Assembly (NCBI RefSeq): GCF_026262505.1
Contig: NC_067208.1
Coordinates: 9,123,962-9,187,961 of the forward strand
Origin: Trichomonas vaginalis G3
Lineage: Eukaryota; Parabasalia; Trichomonadida; Trichomonadidae
Length of the DNA: 64,000 bases
Direction of reading: 5' to 3'
Shown here in pieces: positions 39,052 through 49,607 of the stretch. How positions within the stretch are numbered: the first letter of the stretch is position 1; every line of letters starts with the position of its first letter. A program made the position numbers and the translations under genes. The notes below the pieces were generated by a model that worked only from the letters and a program-made list of their open reading frames with translations, was not told the origin of the DNA and made no database searches.

Positions 39052-39960
39052 ATGTTTCGACATGTGAAGCGCTTTCATTCAATAGCTGACTTTATTGAAC
39101 TGAAACCGCATGATGCAAACTGCGATCATGAATACAATATGGCCCCTGTTGAATGTGGACTTAATTATGAAGCAAAAATGAAGTTTATTAACGATTACGA
39201 AATATATATGAGTCTTCCTATAGATAATGATATCGAACTCGAAAATTTAACATCAATGCTTAACTTCGATGTTGTTTCTTATTCAAAAAAACTCAGAGAA
39301 GAAGAGATTTCGCATTTCAATAAGAGATTCTTTGACAAAGTTTATAAATGTATGAGTTCTCAGAACTTATACCTCGTCATGTACACAATTCAGCTATTAG
39401 ATAACATCACAATTTACTTTTTCGAATATAATCAAGTTATGGATTTCTTTGATCAACAATTTGTTGATGCTGCTATTAATATTCCGAAGAAGTATCCATC
39501 CCTTGCAAAGTATGCGCTAATATTTTTGTACAATTTGTTCTTTTCTTCACCAATTCATTTCGAATTATCATTTCCTGTATATAAAGAGCTAATTGAGCTC
39601 ACCAAAAATATGAACGATAAAGATTTAATACAGAAATCCATCAATTTCGTACATTTACTCGTTAAAAATACGACGAATAAAATCGAAATTCCGAGTAAAT
39701 TCCTTAGCGACTATATAACCTGGGCAATCAATCACGATATACTTTGTGTTCACTTTAATGAACAAAAATGCTCAACTTGTTGCAAATTAAACGATGCACA
39801 GTCACTTGGCCAGATAATTTTGTCTGTTTCAGATGAAATTGTAAAGACCATCCCGGTAGAAGTCATTTCGAAGTTCTTAAATACTCTGGAAACGAAAGAA
39901 TTACTTCAATCGGAAATGATCTCTCAACTACGTTCAAAACTTGGTCAAGAAGCTGCTTAG
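39052..39960 (+). CDS. Unrecognised helical protein
   Basis: A 302-residue soluble protein, mostly helical, that reads like ARM/HEAT-type repeats (paired helices such as LYLVMYTIQLLDNITIYFFE, YPSLAKYALIFLYNLFFSSP, LIQKSINFVHLLVKNTTN). Four cysteines/histidines cluster in VHFNEQKCSTCCKLND near residue 240. No signal peptide. The ATG directly follows aaaaaagtgacaa, a short leader in keeping with trichomonad genes. Frame open and codon use like the host genes around it, with more GC than the Polintons. I do not recognise a family. Confidence 0.7.
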   Translation: MFRHVKRFHSIADFIELKPHDANCDHEYNMAPVECGLNYEAKMKFINDYEIYMSLPIDNDIELENLTSMLNFDVVSYSKKLREEEISHFNKRFFDKVYKCMSSQNLYLVMYTIQLLDNITIYFFEYNQVMDFFDQQFVDAAINIPKKYPSLAKYALIFLYNLFFSSPIHFELSFPVYKELIELTKNMNDKDLIQKSINFVHLLVKNTTNKIEIPSKFLSDYITWAINHDILCVHFNEQKCSTCCKLNDAQSLGQIILSVSDEIVKTIPVEVISKFLNTLETKELLQSEMISQLRSKLGQEAA

Positions 39961-40413
39961 CTACTGTAATACATCGAATAGTCTGCAAATTATATTATAA
40001 TGTTTTAATATTTTATCAAAATTATTTTTTTAGAATAAAAATACTAATATCCATTTATTAAATTAACTAATTTTTAGAATGCATACATTTTCTCATTATA
40101 TCTTCTTCAAAATCTCAAGTTTTTAATCAATCAAAATTAATTTTAACGAAATGCTTCTATTGAGTTTAAATGATTTACAAATTCCTTGAATCAATTTAAA
40201 TCACATCTTCATTTTCATTAAAATGACTCAATAACGATTTTAATTTTTTTGTTTTCTCATTAAAAGATCTTATTGTTCAGGAATTTAGTATTTATGGCAT
40301 GTTTCTAAGCTTATGTTACTGAAAATGACCCGTCATTAACAAATGTTCTCGATCACTTTGAATAGATAAAACATTTATTCAAAATTGGCATTCAAACCGA
40401 TAAGCAGTTTTCT
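39961..40413. other. Intergenic, no gene seen
   Basis: AT-rich; only the initiator-like site before the next gene is noted. Confidence 0.5.
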
Positions 40414-40418
40414 TCACA
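40414..40418 (+). promoter_or_regulatory. Initiator-like site TCACA
   Basis: Fits TCA(C/T)(A/T), 8 bases before the ATG at 40427. It decides the start for the downstream gene over an upstream in-frame TTG. Confidence 0.5.
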
Positions 40419-40426
40419 AAAATTTT

Positions 40427-41365
40427 ATGGAATCGGCACAGTATGAGCACATTCTTCGCGAAAAGTTTATGGGAGCCATCGTCATGTTAAACTTCATCTA
40501 TCACCTCGGCGAAAAAAACCTCGATGAAGTTTTTAATTCCATTGTTACAGCAATTACTGATTTAGGTGTTTCTCCTGATTTTGTCCTTAAGCAAATCAAC
40601 AGAGCTTCCAAGAACAGACTTCCTTACTTGAGACAGTACTTCGAACTCTTTAAATTAATTGTTGAAAAGTATCATGTCCAACTTGACAGTCACAACTACG
40701 GAGGACCATTATTAGCTGCTGTTGGATTAGAGTACAATCTTTATCCACCAAAGTACTGGAACTCCTTAGAAGAAGTTTTCGAAGTTGATGAAATGGGATC
40801 TCCAATCAATCTTGTTCTCCATGATGATGTTGAAGGTCTCAAAGCTAAGATTTCATCTTTGGACGTTAATGAAAAGATTTGGTCAAATTATTACCGCGAT
40901 CCCATTAGAATGTTCAAATTAATGGATCCATATCATACATTAATTGATTGGGCTGCATGCTTTGGTTCTGTTAAGTGTTTCCACTTCTTGGCTGAACATA
41001 ATTCCCAAATAACTTTACAAACACTTACATTTGCTCTTCAAAATGGTAACAAGGAAATAATTGACATATGCATTGAGAAAACCAAGGGTTCTGCAATCGA
41101 TGAAATCCGAAGAAAAGGAATTCCTACAAATGCAGTTTGCGGCCATAATTACGAGTATGGAGTTAAGTACTTCGATGAGGGCCTTGTTGAAGAAGACTAT
41201 GGCTTATTGATTAACTCCGGAAATCTCGAATTATTCTTTTATGTTTTGTCAAAAGGAAATATTCTCACAAACAACGACTTCTTCGAAGATGTTAAGATGC
41301 TTGCTCCTTCATTCACAATACCAAATCTTGTTGATACAATCCAAGAAGTATTTAATAAACATTAA
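40427..41365 (+). CDS. DUF3447/ankyrin-type protein
   Basis: A 312-residue protein of the kind very abundant in trichomonads: a helical N-terminal domain followed by degenerate ankyrin repeats. Repeat-like segments are YHTLIDWAACFGSVKCFHFLAEHNSQ, TLTFALQNGNKEIIDICIEK and GLLINSGNLELFFYVLSKGN. Start chosen at the ATG MESAQYEHI behind an initiator-like TCACA. Such proteins are thought to be protein-binding scaffolds; the partner is unknown. Intact, with few repeats compared with long family members. Confidence 0.78.
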   Translation: MESAQYEHILREKFMGAIVMLNFIYHLGEKNLDEVFNSIVTAITDLGVSPDFVLKQINRASKNRLPYLRQYFELFKLIVEKYHVQLDSHNYGGPLLAAVGLEYNLYPPKYWNSLEEVFEVDEMGSPINLVLHDDVEGLKAKISSLDVNEKIWSNYYRDPIRMFKLMDPYHTLIDWAACFGSVKCFHFLAEHNSQITLQTLTFALQNGNKEIIDICIEKTKGSAIDEIRRKGIPTNAVCGHNYEYGVKYFDEGLVEEDYGLLINSGNLELFFYVLSKGNILTNNDFFEDVKMLAPSFTIPNLVDTIQEVFNKH

Positions 41366-41672
41366 TCTGATTCCCTAATAAATATTGAAATTAGTTCTTA
41401 ATTGAGTTTATATTCTTGAAATATGAAAGCTAATATACTGTGTACGTGATATAATATCGTATGAAATAGCTTTTTGAAAGATATGAAATTAATATTTTTA
41501 CAATTTAATGAGAATATATGCGCAAAGGCATTTCATTTTTATAGGTATCCATCATCTTGGATGTTATTAAGTTAATATTGAAATCTAATGAAGAAATTAT
41601 CTGTAAACCTTATTAAATCATCAAACGTCTTTGAGTACGGTTTATGTGCCAAATATCCATTGTTGCCAAAGT
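41366..41672. other. Intergenic, no gene seen
   Basis: AT-rich spacer. No RNA gene or repeat recognised. Confidence 0.5.
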
Positions 41673-41677
41673 TCATA
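41673..41677 (+). promoter_or_regulatory. Initiator-like site TCATA
   Basis: TCATA, 8 bases before the ATG at 41686; same spacing as at 40414. Confidence 0.5.
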
Positions 41678-41685
41678 AATTTTGA

Positions 41686-42744
41686 ATGATTCTTCTGACC
41701 ATTATAGCCACAGAACAAACTTCAAATGCTGACTATTTTTTCGATAGAAAACAAAATGTTTTTCATTGTTTTACAGGAGATTTGAACTTAACTCTTAGCA
41801 AATACAATGATAGTGTTTGTGATTGTTGTGATGGCTCAGATGAATATGAAAATCCAGCAGTCACTTGTAGAAATACTTGTTACATCAACGTTTCTTTATT
41901 CAACGAAACAATTGTTAACAGATTTAAACGTGCAGTTGAATTATCAGAAGCAAACAGACGCTCTTCTGTCAACAGACGTAATGAAATGACACAAATAGAG
42001 TCTAAACAAGTCTTTAAGACGCTTTTTTACCAAAATCTCCAAAGTGCTTGCCAATTTGATCAAAGTTACTATACCTACAAGATAAACAAGATTTCATTTG
42101 ACATGCTCAACATTACTAAAGATCCACAAGATTATTGGAATGAATCTATGAATCCTCTTTACAGAGGTCGCTACAATAAATACCTCGAAGAAGAGAAAAG
42201 TATCAGAGAAGATGCATTAACCAAAGCTGTAGATATCCAAAACTTTACATTTGTCCACGAATTCAGTAAATTGCACGATTTACAAAAGAAATCAAATGAA
42301 ACTTGTTTACAATACGAGCAACGAATAAATAAGAGTACAAATTTAGTTTCTAAGATGCGTACAATGCAATCACTTGATTTCGGTCAAAACGACGAGTTTG
42401 TAGAATACACATTAGGTGTTTTTCAAGCAAATTTCACATATAACGGTACAAACTACACAGTTCTTATAGACAACCTTCGTTCTATTTCATTGTTTAGTGA
42501 AGGCAAAATAGAAACATTCGATAATCTCGTACAAGTCCGAAAATCTTTTATTTTTGAGTCATTTCTTGGAAACAAATTTGTTCTTCTATTCAGATGTTAT
42601 GACGAAATAATACCACTCGCGTATGGAAATTACGACAAATACAGTCACTGCTTAATATTGGGAGCTCCTGCAGTGTGTCCGACAGAGTTTTCTAATGAAA
42701 ACTTAATTTCTTTTTATCGAGAAGCTCAATACTTTTTGAAATAG
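41686..42744 (+). CDS. Glucosidase II beta-subunit-like ER protein
   Basis: A 352-residue secreted/ER protein. Signal peptide at residues 1-14 (MILLTIIATEQTSN). Glucosidase II beta N-terminal domain with its LDL-receptor-like calcium motif: FHCF, then VCDCCDGSDEYENP at residues 44-57, then TCRNTC. A charged helical middle (about 70-225) with several N-glycosylation sequons follows, then a beta-rich C-terminal region (about 235-345: LGVFQANFTYNGTNYTVL...LGAPAVCPTEF) in the place of the mannose-6-phosphate-receptor-homology domain that binds N-glycans. In the family this subunit holds glucosidase II in the ER and helps trim glucose during folding control. Shorter than the usual 500 or so residues and no HDEL-type tail, so it may be a variant. 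Confidence 0.82.
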   Translation: MILLTIIATEQTSNADYFFDRKQNVFHCFTGDLNLTLSKYNDSVCDCCDGSDEYENPAVTCRNTCYINVSLFNETIVNRFKRAVELSEANRRSSVNRRNEMTQIESKQVFKTLFYQNLQSACQFDQSYYTYKINKISFDMLNITKDPQDYWNESMNPLYRGRYNKYLEEEKSIREDALTKAVDIQNFTFVHEFSKLHDLQKKSNETCLQYEQRINKSTNLVSKMRTMQSLDFGQNDEFVEYTLGVFQANFTYNGTNYTVLIDNLRSISLFSEGKIETFDNLVQVRKSFIFESFLGNKFVLLFRCYDEIIPLAYGNYDKYSHCLILGAPAVCPTEFSNENLISFYREAQYFLK

Positions 42745-42926
42745 ATTTTGTTTTTTGTTTTGTTTGTAATAAAAACAATAGTAATTTTTATAATTCACTA
42801 CGAATCCAAATTCAATGTCTGCTATGTGCGCCATAAGAAGCTCAAATTTGAATGTAACACTTAAGTCGCGAGTAATCCCCAGACTGTTGGAATATATGAT
42901 ATCACTATGATTAAATATTTTAATGA

Positions 42927-43925
42927 TTATTTGAATTTAAAGAAACATACAATTGAAAAATTAATTTTGAAAAAACCTTCAAGAATAAATTCATCGTTGT
43001 TTTGTGTTGGATAATCAAAGCGTTTAATCGAAAATGAATATAATTCATCACATCTAATTAGTGAAACAAGAGGAAATGATATATTAAAAGGATCCGTTTT
43101 CATTTTATCTGTTTCAATTGTAGGACAATCAAAACTATCTGCAGTCAAGATATCTCCTGTGCAGTTAATAATTGTTAATGAACTAGTATATACTGCACTA
43201 AAAGTATTATCTACATTATTTCCATTGAAAATACATTCTGAAACAGTAAGGAATGAATCAAAAAATGAAGTAAGAAGACCATAATATGAGTGAGCAATTT
43301 TACCGGAGTTGTTTTTAAAGATTGAATTTTGAACAAAAGAATTACGTTCCTCATCATGTATCATGCAAGCTGGATCTGAAAAATGGTTGTCATTAGAAAT
43401 GAAGTAACAAAAGTTAGAAACAGATGAACTATACCCAAAGCTATAGCCGGCTTTATATTGAGATTTTGTATTAGTTATGTTTGTAGAAATAAGAGCTTTA
43501 TTTCCATATGAATGAGTTAAGCTGCATGATCCTATATCGTCATTACCGCATTGATATAAAGAACTTAAATTTACTAAATTTTTGTTGTTTTCCACTTTAA
43601 CATTTGTAAATGAATGTTGTCCACTGCTTGATGTAAAGCATCGGAAGGTACAAAATCGATCTTGGACGATGGAACTGTTGCCTTCAAAGAAGATGCAACC
43701 CCCAGACCCTTCATTGCGCCTAATAATAGAATAAGTGCATATTGAATGTAACAATTTAATATAATCCATACTGCAATTAATGATGCTCTCTGAAAAATCT
43801 CTGAAATCAGAAGAAAGTAAGAAAAAATTTGAAGAAATTGTTGGCTTTGTGTTGTCTGTAATGTTTGTATAGTTTTCTGCTGGTAATCCGTAGTATTCTT
43901 CCCATATGTTATTTGGTATATCTTT
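42927..43925 (-). pseudogene. Beta-helix-like protein fragment, divergent subfamily
   Basis: The open frame 42927-43769 continues upstream without an ATG (FNKDIPNNIWEEYYGLPAEN...FRDFSESIINCS) to about 43925, where a stop precedes it. Repeats rich in Ser, Asn and Cys (SFTNVKVENNKNLVNLS, NSFVQNSIFKNNSGKI, FLTVSECIFNGNNVDN, SLTIINCTGDI) show a beta-helix of a different subfamily from copies 1 and 2. No signal peptide and no in-frame start, so it is best taken as a 5'-truncated gene. Confidence 0.6.
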
Positions 43926-44195
43926 ATTGAAAACCTGAAACTTAAACTAATTTGATCTGTTACAAAAAATAAGGGAAGATTCTGATGAAAATAGCAAAAG
44001 ATGCCATTATTTATACTCTTTTAAAAGCATGATTATATAAAACGTGCAATAGATGGATAAGATTTTCTCAAGAATACAGGTGATGCTTCAGGAAATATCG
44101 ATAAAAATTGAAAATGTATCAATACACAAGTATAACACTTTAAGAAAATTCGAACTTAAAAGGTTTATTTAGAAATAATAGAAATAATAGAAAGG

Positions 44196-45170
44196 TTATT
44201 TTGATTTCTGCTTAAAGTTAAGTTTAATTTCTTCTCTGTGTTTGTCTTTATCTTTTTTTTCTTCAGGAGATTCAAGTTCTGCATCAGCAAAGCATGTATT
44301 AGACAAACGATAATTTTCTGGATAAAGTGAACTTAGATTTTCTGTTATTGTGACATCCCAAGCTGAGCTAACGTTTGAAAGGTCAAAATAGCATTCATTG
44401 ACTTGAATTCGTTTTAACGTTTTGAAATACAAACTTTTGATGTTATTTTTATAAAAATTGCAATTAATGATATAGAAATTACTATGTTCGCTGAAAATAA
44501 GCAAGTGGCATTCATCTTCGAAGAAATTACAAAACTGAATATTAAAATTAAGATAATTAAATGAAGCATAATGGTGTGCTTCGTACTTGGTGTTTTTAGA
44601 AGTGTTATTTGAAAAAGTTGAAAATGTTACGTTTGAATTAGTACGAAAATAAACCTTGTATAAATTTGCTGCAATAGATTTTGAATAAGAAATATTGATT
44701 GATTTCATAATTATTTAGCCATTACTCGAATCGATATTACGGGAACCTACTTTGTTTTCATCGCCACTTGAAGCAATTGATTAATCAGAGATGTAATTTC
44801 GATATGGAGGCATTGAAGAAACTTGTATATAGCAATTGGCGTCATTACTAGATGTTTTAGAAACCAGACTGCAGATTCGGTCTTGAACACACTCACCTTA
44901 ATTTGCGTTTATGTATAAAGAGCCGCCTTCAAGGCTCTTATGCTCACATTTGGCAAGCGAGCTTGTATCAATGAGAAATATGAGATATTTATTTGTTTCG
45001 TCTCTGATATGAACTGCACCTGTCTCATCAAGAGAGATAAAGAGACAAAGGGAGATGTAAAAGCTATTATCGGCAGAAATGTTGATAATAGCATGTTTAT
45101 TTTTGTATAATGTATAATTAATTGAAGAGTTGAAGAAATCCTCCCACTCATTGTGGAAAATAGAGAGAAT
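44196..45170 (-). pseudogene. Beta-helix-like gene, decayed
   Basis: The C-terminal half is open (44196-44708: MKSINISYSKSIAANLYKV, YIINCNFYKNNIK, VNECYFDLSN, VTITENLSSLYPENY). Its upstream half is recognisable as NEWEDFFNSSINYTLYKNKH and ECVQDRICSLVSKTS but is interrupted by in-frame stops, and the signal peptide at about 45200 (MMLTFIVIINH) is in another frame. Same layout as the gene at 31764. C-terminus very lysine-rich. Confidence 0.72.
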
Positions 45171-45624
45171 TATATGTGATTAATGATTACAATAAATGTT
45201 AACATCATAGTTTCAATAGCTATCGCTTTGAACTAGAAAAGAAATGGTACCATTTTGGTGGGAAAATATAAATGATATAGTAAATTTTGTAAAGTGTTAA
45301 AATTTTTTATTGTAGGAAAATATACATAAGTATACTTGTAAAAACATTTTATTGAGCCTTCTCAATTTTGTTCAATGGCCGGAGAAATGATTCAAATTCG
45401 AAAAAAGTAAAATATCAAATTTTTGTTTTCTTAAATATCTTGATATGAATAGAAATATTAGTGCGAACATAATTATCAAAATATTGTGAATGCATTCAAT
45501 GTTAAAACACGCTCAAATTTATAATATTTGATTATCTATTAGAATTATATAAATTATCGATAACTTTTTTGAAAAGTCGATAACAGGTTGGTTATTTAAA
45601 TTATTCAATAAACTCCAACCATAT
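45171..45624. other. Intergenic, divergent
   Basis: Separates the decayed beta-helix gene (-) from the RING gene (+). The first 45 bases hold the lost signal-peptide codons of the former. Nothing else seen. Confidence 0.5.
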
Positions 45625-46527
45625 ATGATTCAACCTCCACAAGGATTCATATTTAATGGATCCTTTAACAAGAAGATCAGTTTTATGGGAGGGGTACTAT
45701 GTATTATCATTGCTATCAAAGTTATCCAACAAGATTTAGTCATGTTTGCAACTTGCACCACATTGCTTGTTTTCTATCAGATTATTGAACATAAATTGCA
45801 AGATGTTATGGAAAAAATGACATCAAGTAGTTCCTTTTATTTCGAAACACCATATTTCCTTTTACCATGGGGATTAGTTATGTTTTCATTATCCATTGCA
45901 AGTTTCGTTATTATGCAATACCACACAGTCAAATACTCAAATCTATATCTCGCTTTTCTTAGTTCTCTGGTAAATACGCTCTCGATATTTACTCTTGCGA
46001 CTTCAATTAAATGCTTCCTTATAGGAGCTAAGATTATTACTTATAGATATATTCGTCGAGGATTCTTTGGCGTTTTTGAGAGATTTTTTGTCTTATACAG
46101 ATCAGTAATTTGCACTTATCGTTGGCTCTGTTTCTTCTCAAATATATGGCCTGCTCCAACAGTTGTTGCCTTTTTAAGTGCTAACAAAACAACTGCTTGT
46201 TACATTTACATAGTTATGAAGTGTGTTTTATTGATTTGGTTACTCTGGGATTTTGTATTCTCAATTAGAAGTTACCGAGTAAATTCTGTAAACGCTATTT
46301 GTCCAGCTCCTGCTGACATGCACTGCGATTATTGCGTAATTTGCCAAGAAGTTCCAATAGAACCGGTCATTTTACCTTGCGGTCACATCTTTTGTTACCA
46401 ATGCGCTTATCGATGGCTTTTAACTAACTCTTCCTGCCCGATGTGCAGAAAACCCGTTAAAGAGCAAGTAGCCATTGAATTCAGCGATGGGCACATCCCA
46501 TTATCAGCACTATTAAGTGTTTTCTAA
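45625..46527 (+). CDS. Multi-membrane RING E3 ubiquitin ligase (RNFT-like)
   Basis: A 300-residue integral membrane protein with about five hydrophobic spans (around residues 20-35, 39-57, 76-97, 105-130 and 191-213) and a C-terminal RING finger (residues 237-276): CVICQ...LPCGHIFCYQCAYRWLLTNSSCPMC, a C3HC4 layout with all eight metal ligands present. The arrangement of N-terminal spans with a short cytosolic C-terminal RING ending shortly after the last Cys pair resembles RNFT1/RNFT2-type ER ligases, which tag ER proteins for degradation. RING ligases recruit an E2 and pass ubiquitin to the target. Intact. Confidence 0.82.
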   Translation: MIQPPQGFIFNGSFNKKISFMGGVLCIIIAIKVIQQDLVMFATCTTLLVFYQIIEHKLQDVMEKMTSSSSFYFETPYFLLPWGLVMFSLSIASFVIMQYHTVKYSNLYLAFLSSLVNTLSIFTLATSIKCFLIGAKIITYRYIRRGFFGVFERFFVLYRSVICTYRWLCFFSNIWPAPTVVAFLSANKTTACYIYIVMKCVLLIWLLWDFVFSIRSYRVNSVNAICPAPADMHCDYCVICQEVPIEPVILPCGHIFCYQCAYRWLLTNSSCPMCRKPVKEQVAIEFSDGHIPLSALLSVF

Positions 46528-46838
46528 TTTTTAGTATGTTTATTTCTTATTTGGTCGGGACTAATTTATCTCTGTTGATTATTAGCCTTGTTTTACCGAA
46601 TAAAGTTGTTTGTTTGTTTCATTACTTCTATTATTTTTATACCATAGCTTCAAAACATCAAATAATAATTTCGAAATTTTATGAAATTCTTCATTTTATA
46701 TCTTTGTAGCTTTAATTTATAAATATATGTTCAGAAAAATCATTTTAATATGTAAAAATTCAATAACATACTCTAGAAATGAAAAATATGAAAATGAAAT
46801 TCGATAATAATTTAAAATCATAGATAAACGTATTACAA
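46528..46838. other. Intergenic, convergent
   Basis: Lies between two stop codons; AT-rich, with ataaa-type signals on both strands that may serve polyadenylation. No gene. Confidence 0.5.
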
Positions 46839-47495
46839 TTAGTTTTTAACCTTTCCGATAATAGAAATTTCTTCGTCGCTTTCTAATTCGGTTTCATCGT
46901 CAAATATAACTGCATTGCCGGTTTCTGTCTTTCCATATAACTCGAATCTATTAACAACCATGCAGAAATCGCAGTAAGAAGGTACCTCGTCCTGGAATAA
47001 GCGAACATACTTAAAGAACTTTGATGGCTTGAAGTCGTAAGATCTGTTTGTGCAATATCTCATCTTTGAATCCTTCTCGACCTTGTGGATGGTTACCCAT
47101 GTAATGTTATCATTTGAACCTCTTAATGACCAAGAATATAATTCACAGCAGCATCCTCGTACAAAAGTGTTATCATCAAGGCAGCAGCATCCATAGTAGC
47201 AGCATCCTGCTCTAACAGAATAGCCTGTAACACTAATCTTGTTGTTTTTGACAGAAAATCCGAGCCAAGGCTTATGATTGTTATCTTTAGCTACGGAAGA
47301 GCACCAATCAAATCCGTCATCCTTATCACGGATTGTCATATTTGGATATGTTGGATTGCACTTGGAACTGTAATATTGCCCAATGGATCCACTTGCATCT
47401 ACAACAAGTGTGCCCTCTTTACGAGCTTTTAAGAGGATATTCTCGCGTTTGTCGTCAAATGGGATAATCTCTAAAACAAGAATGTTCAATAGCAT
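46839..47495 (-). CDS. F5/8 type C (discoidin-like) protein with Cys cluster
   Basis: A 218-residue protein with a galactose-binding-like (F5/8 type C) domain: the HKPWLGFSVKNNKISVTGYSVRA strand pair, WSLRGSNDNITWVTIHKVE, and a final SYDFKPSKFFKYVRLFQ strand before the NRFELYG end. Between the two halves is an inserted cysteine cluster (Cys 98, 99, 103, 104, 105, 115, 116, 117), eight cysteines in 20 residues, which could bind metal. No clear signal peptide, although residues 1-13 are hydrophobic. Acidic tail. The leader contains aaaaaagtgaca 14 bases before the ATG. Domains of this type bind sugars or proteins; the ligand here is unknown. Confidence 0.75.
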   Translation of the reverse strand: MLLNILVLEIIPFDDKRENILLKARKEGTLVVDASGSIGQYYSSKCNPTYPNMTIRDKDDGFDWCSSVAKDNNHKPWLGFSVKNNKISVTGYSVRAGCCYYGCCCLDDNTFVRGCCCELYSWSLRGSNDNITWVTIHKVEKDSKMRYCTNRSYDFKPSKFFKYVRLFQDEVPSYCDFCMVVNRFELYGKTETGNAVIFDDETELESDEEISIIGKVKN

Positions 47496-48282
47496 TTAGA
47501 AAAAAAATGTCACTTTTTTACCGAAATGAAGTAATTCATTACATCAAAACATGGGGCGTAAATCACACAGCTGCTTTTTGATGTATCGAAAGTGTTTTCA
47601 AGTTGATATTGTGTGCTGTTCATACTTTCATGAAATTTTTATACCAATATTTGGATGTCAATTTGTATTTTCATCATGAATTCTAACTCGAATTTGGTAT
47701 AGTAAGGAATATTTGTTGAGCTCATCGTATGAGAATTCGTAATTATGATTCAATAAATATCTCAAATTTGCAATTTGAATTTTAGGGCTTCCAATCTCAA
47801 AAATAGCAAAATCTATTAAATTATTTATATTATTGCTGATTTAGTTTCATATCATATTAATCTTAGCATCAGATTTTTTAAAATGAATATCAGAAATTTC
47901 CAAAAATTATTTGATTTCAAGAAAATGATTGTTATAACAGTCGAAATCGAGTTGTTATTTTGTATTCAAATATATTTAGGAGAGAAAAAAGTGGATTAAA
48001 ACATCATACAAAATGATACTGCGCAATTAGAAGCTCATAATTGGTGAAATTGCAAATATCACTAAAGATTTTCAATTTCGAATGATTTTACATTCATTAC
48101 TATAACATCAATGTTATAACCATATATGAAAATGTCAAAGCTAATTGTCTCTAAAGCTAAAAGCCTGAAATTCAATAAAATTTTGGTTTTCTTTTACATA
48201 TTGCAATATTTTCAAGAGATACATTAGTAAATTTATTATATAAACATGCTATTTATAATTAACAAGATCAAAAATCAAAATA
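47496..48282. other. Intergenic, 0.8 kb, no gene seen
   Basis: AT-rich spacer between two - strand genes. No open frame of note, no repeat shared with the rest of the window, no RNA gene recognised. Confidence 0.5.
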
Positions 48283-49248
48283 TTATTTTGGACTTAAAGT
48301 TCCAGAAGGAGTTATATTTCCGTTCGTGCTTGGCACACTATTCTTTGAACTACTAGTTCTAGATCTGCTCTTTGATCCAGGAGTATTGCGCTTGGATCGG
48401 GTAGAAGTTGTAGATTTTCCAGAGTATCTAGTAGATGATGTAGGATATGATGGAGTGACTGCTCCACTTTCTAGAGCCATTACCGTATCGTTTATTTTAA
48501 GATTTAGTTGGTAAACTAAATCTTCTTTAGTTTTGTCATCAGTTAAGAGTGTCATGCATTTAATTTTTGCTCTTTCACGTATTAGTTCTAGGCCGCTTTG
48601 ATATCGTTGTTCAGCTTCTTGTTGTCTAGCTGCAATCTCATTATTTAGAATTTCCATTTGTTCTTCAAATTTGGCTTCGATTCTTTCCATTTCTTCCTGT
48701 TGTTTTGTAGCGTGTATAGATCTGGATTGTTCAAATTCGTTATCAACACGTTCTTTTCTTGCTGCTAAAATACTTTCGCCAATTAAACGAGCTTCAGCCA
48801 TCAATTGCTTAGCTTCGGCATATTTGCCTTGAGAAGCCATATTTTTGGCTTCTTCAAGCTTTTCAATTTGCTCAGGAACTTCTGCTTCGGCTTCTCTTAA
48901 TAATGCGGTATCATGAGCCTTATCAATACTTTTACTTTCATTTTCGAATTGTTTTTGTGATACATCGCAGTCTTGTCCATATTTGGTTCGAATTAAATAT
49001 TCTTGCTTTTTTTGAAAATTGTCGATTTCATCTTTTGCTTGGCAATAATTTATGTAGTTTTTCTTGATATCATTGAGAATTTCTTGATGAATCTTCTCTA
49101 CTCTGTCTGTAAGAATAAATTGATTTGTTTCTTCGATTTGTCGATCATATTCTTCTGCAGCATCAAAATTCAATGACTGTATAGCTTGCTTCTTTTTCAT
49201 CCGAAGGTCTGTTAGCTTGTCATTCGCTACTGATGAAGCAACAGACAT
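48283..49248 (-). CDS. Coiled-coil protein with basic Ser/Thr-rich tail
   Basis: A 321-residue protein. Residues about 10-240 are nearly all helix with a high Glu/Lys/Gln content (EEYDRQIEETNQF, MERIEAKFEEQMEILNNEIAA) and form a long coiled coil. Residues 265-321 are a Ser/Thr/Arg-rich tail (KSTTSTRSKRNTPGSKSRSR) that looks disordered and phosphorylatable. The start KKKQAIQSLNFDAAEEYDRQI resembles the short helical motif of UvrB/UvrC-type or kinesin-associated coiled coils, without proof. Probably cytoskeletal. Intact. Confidence 0.72.
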   Translation of the reverse strand: MSVASSVANDKLTDLRMKKKQAIQSLNFDAAEEYDRQIEETNQFILTDRVEKIHQEILNDIKKNYINYCQAKDEIDNFQKKQEYLIRTKYGQDCDVSQKQFENESKSIDKAHDTALLREAEAEVPEQIEKLEEAKNMASQGKYAEAKQLMAEARLIGESILAARKERVDNEFEQSRSIHATKQQEEMERIEAKFEEQMEILNNEIAARQQEAEQRYQSGLELIRERAKIKCMTLLTDDKTKEDLVYQLNLKINDTVMALESGAVTPSYPTSSTRYSGKSTTSTRSKRNTPGSKSRSRTSSSKNSVPSTNGNITPSGTLSPK

Positions 49249-49607
49249 TTCAAAATAATTTTTTTATATTTGAAAAAAAAACGAACACAAAATTGCGTGG
49301 CCCAAAATGACATAAAAAGTTACAAAAAGTGACAATATAAATATCAAAATCGGATTTCGATCCTTTTCATGGGTATAATGCGAACTTTTGATAGCGTATA
49401 TTGCTCTACATAATAGACTGAGCTATAGGGCATAAAACTAAACAGAATCTGAAAGTACACTTATGATTGCTCTGAATTATTTTTTTGAAAAAGTCCATGG
49501 CAGATTCGTCATTTTGACAAATAATATTGCAATTTAGCTATAGATTAATATTTTAAAACATTTTTAGGTTTCACTCTCAAATTTTATTTCAGAACAAATC
49601 TTTCTCC
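49249..49607. other. Intergenic, divergent promoters
   Basis: Between the coiled-coil gene (-) and the BEACH gene (+). Contains aaaaagttacaaaaagtgacaat near 49317, similar to the gtgaca leader motifs of two other genes. No gene. Confidence 0.45.

Noticed and set aside
48326-48514. Open frame on + opposite the coiled-coil gene
   Set aside because: Antisense shadow of the Ser/Arg-rich tail.
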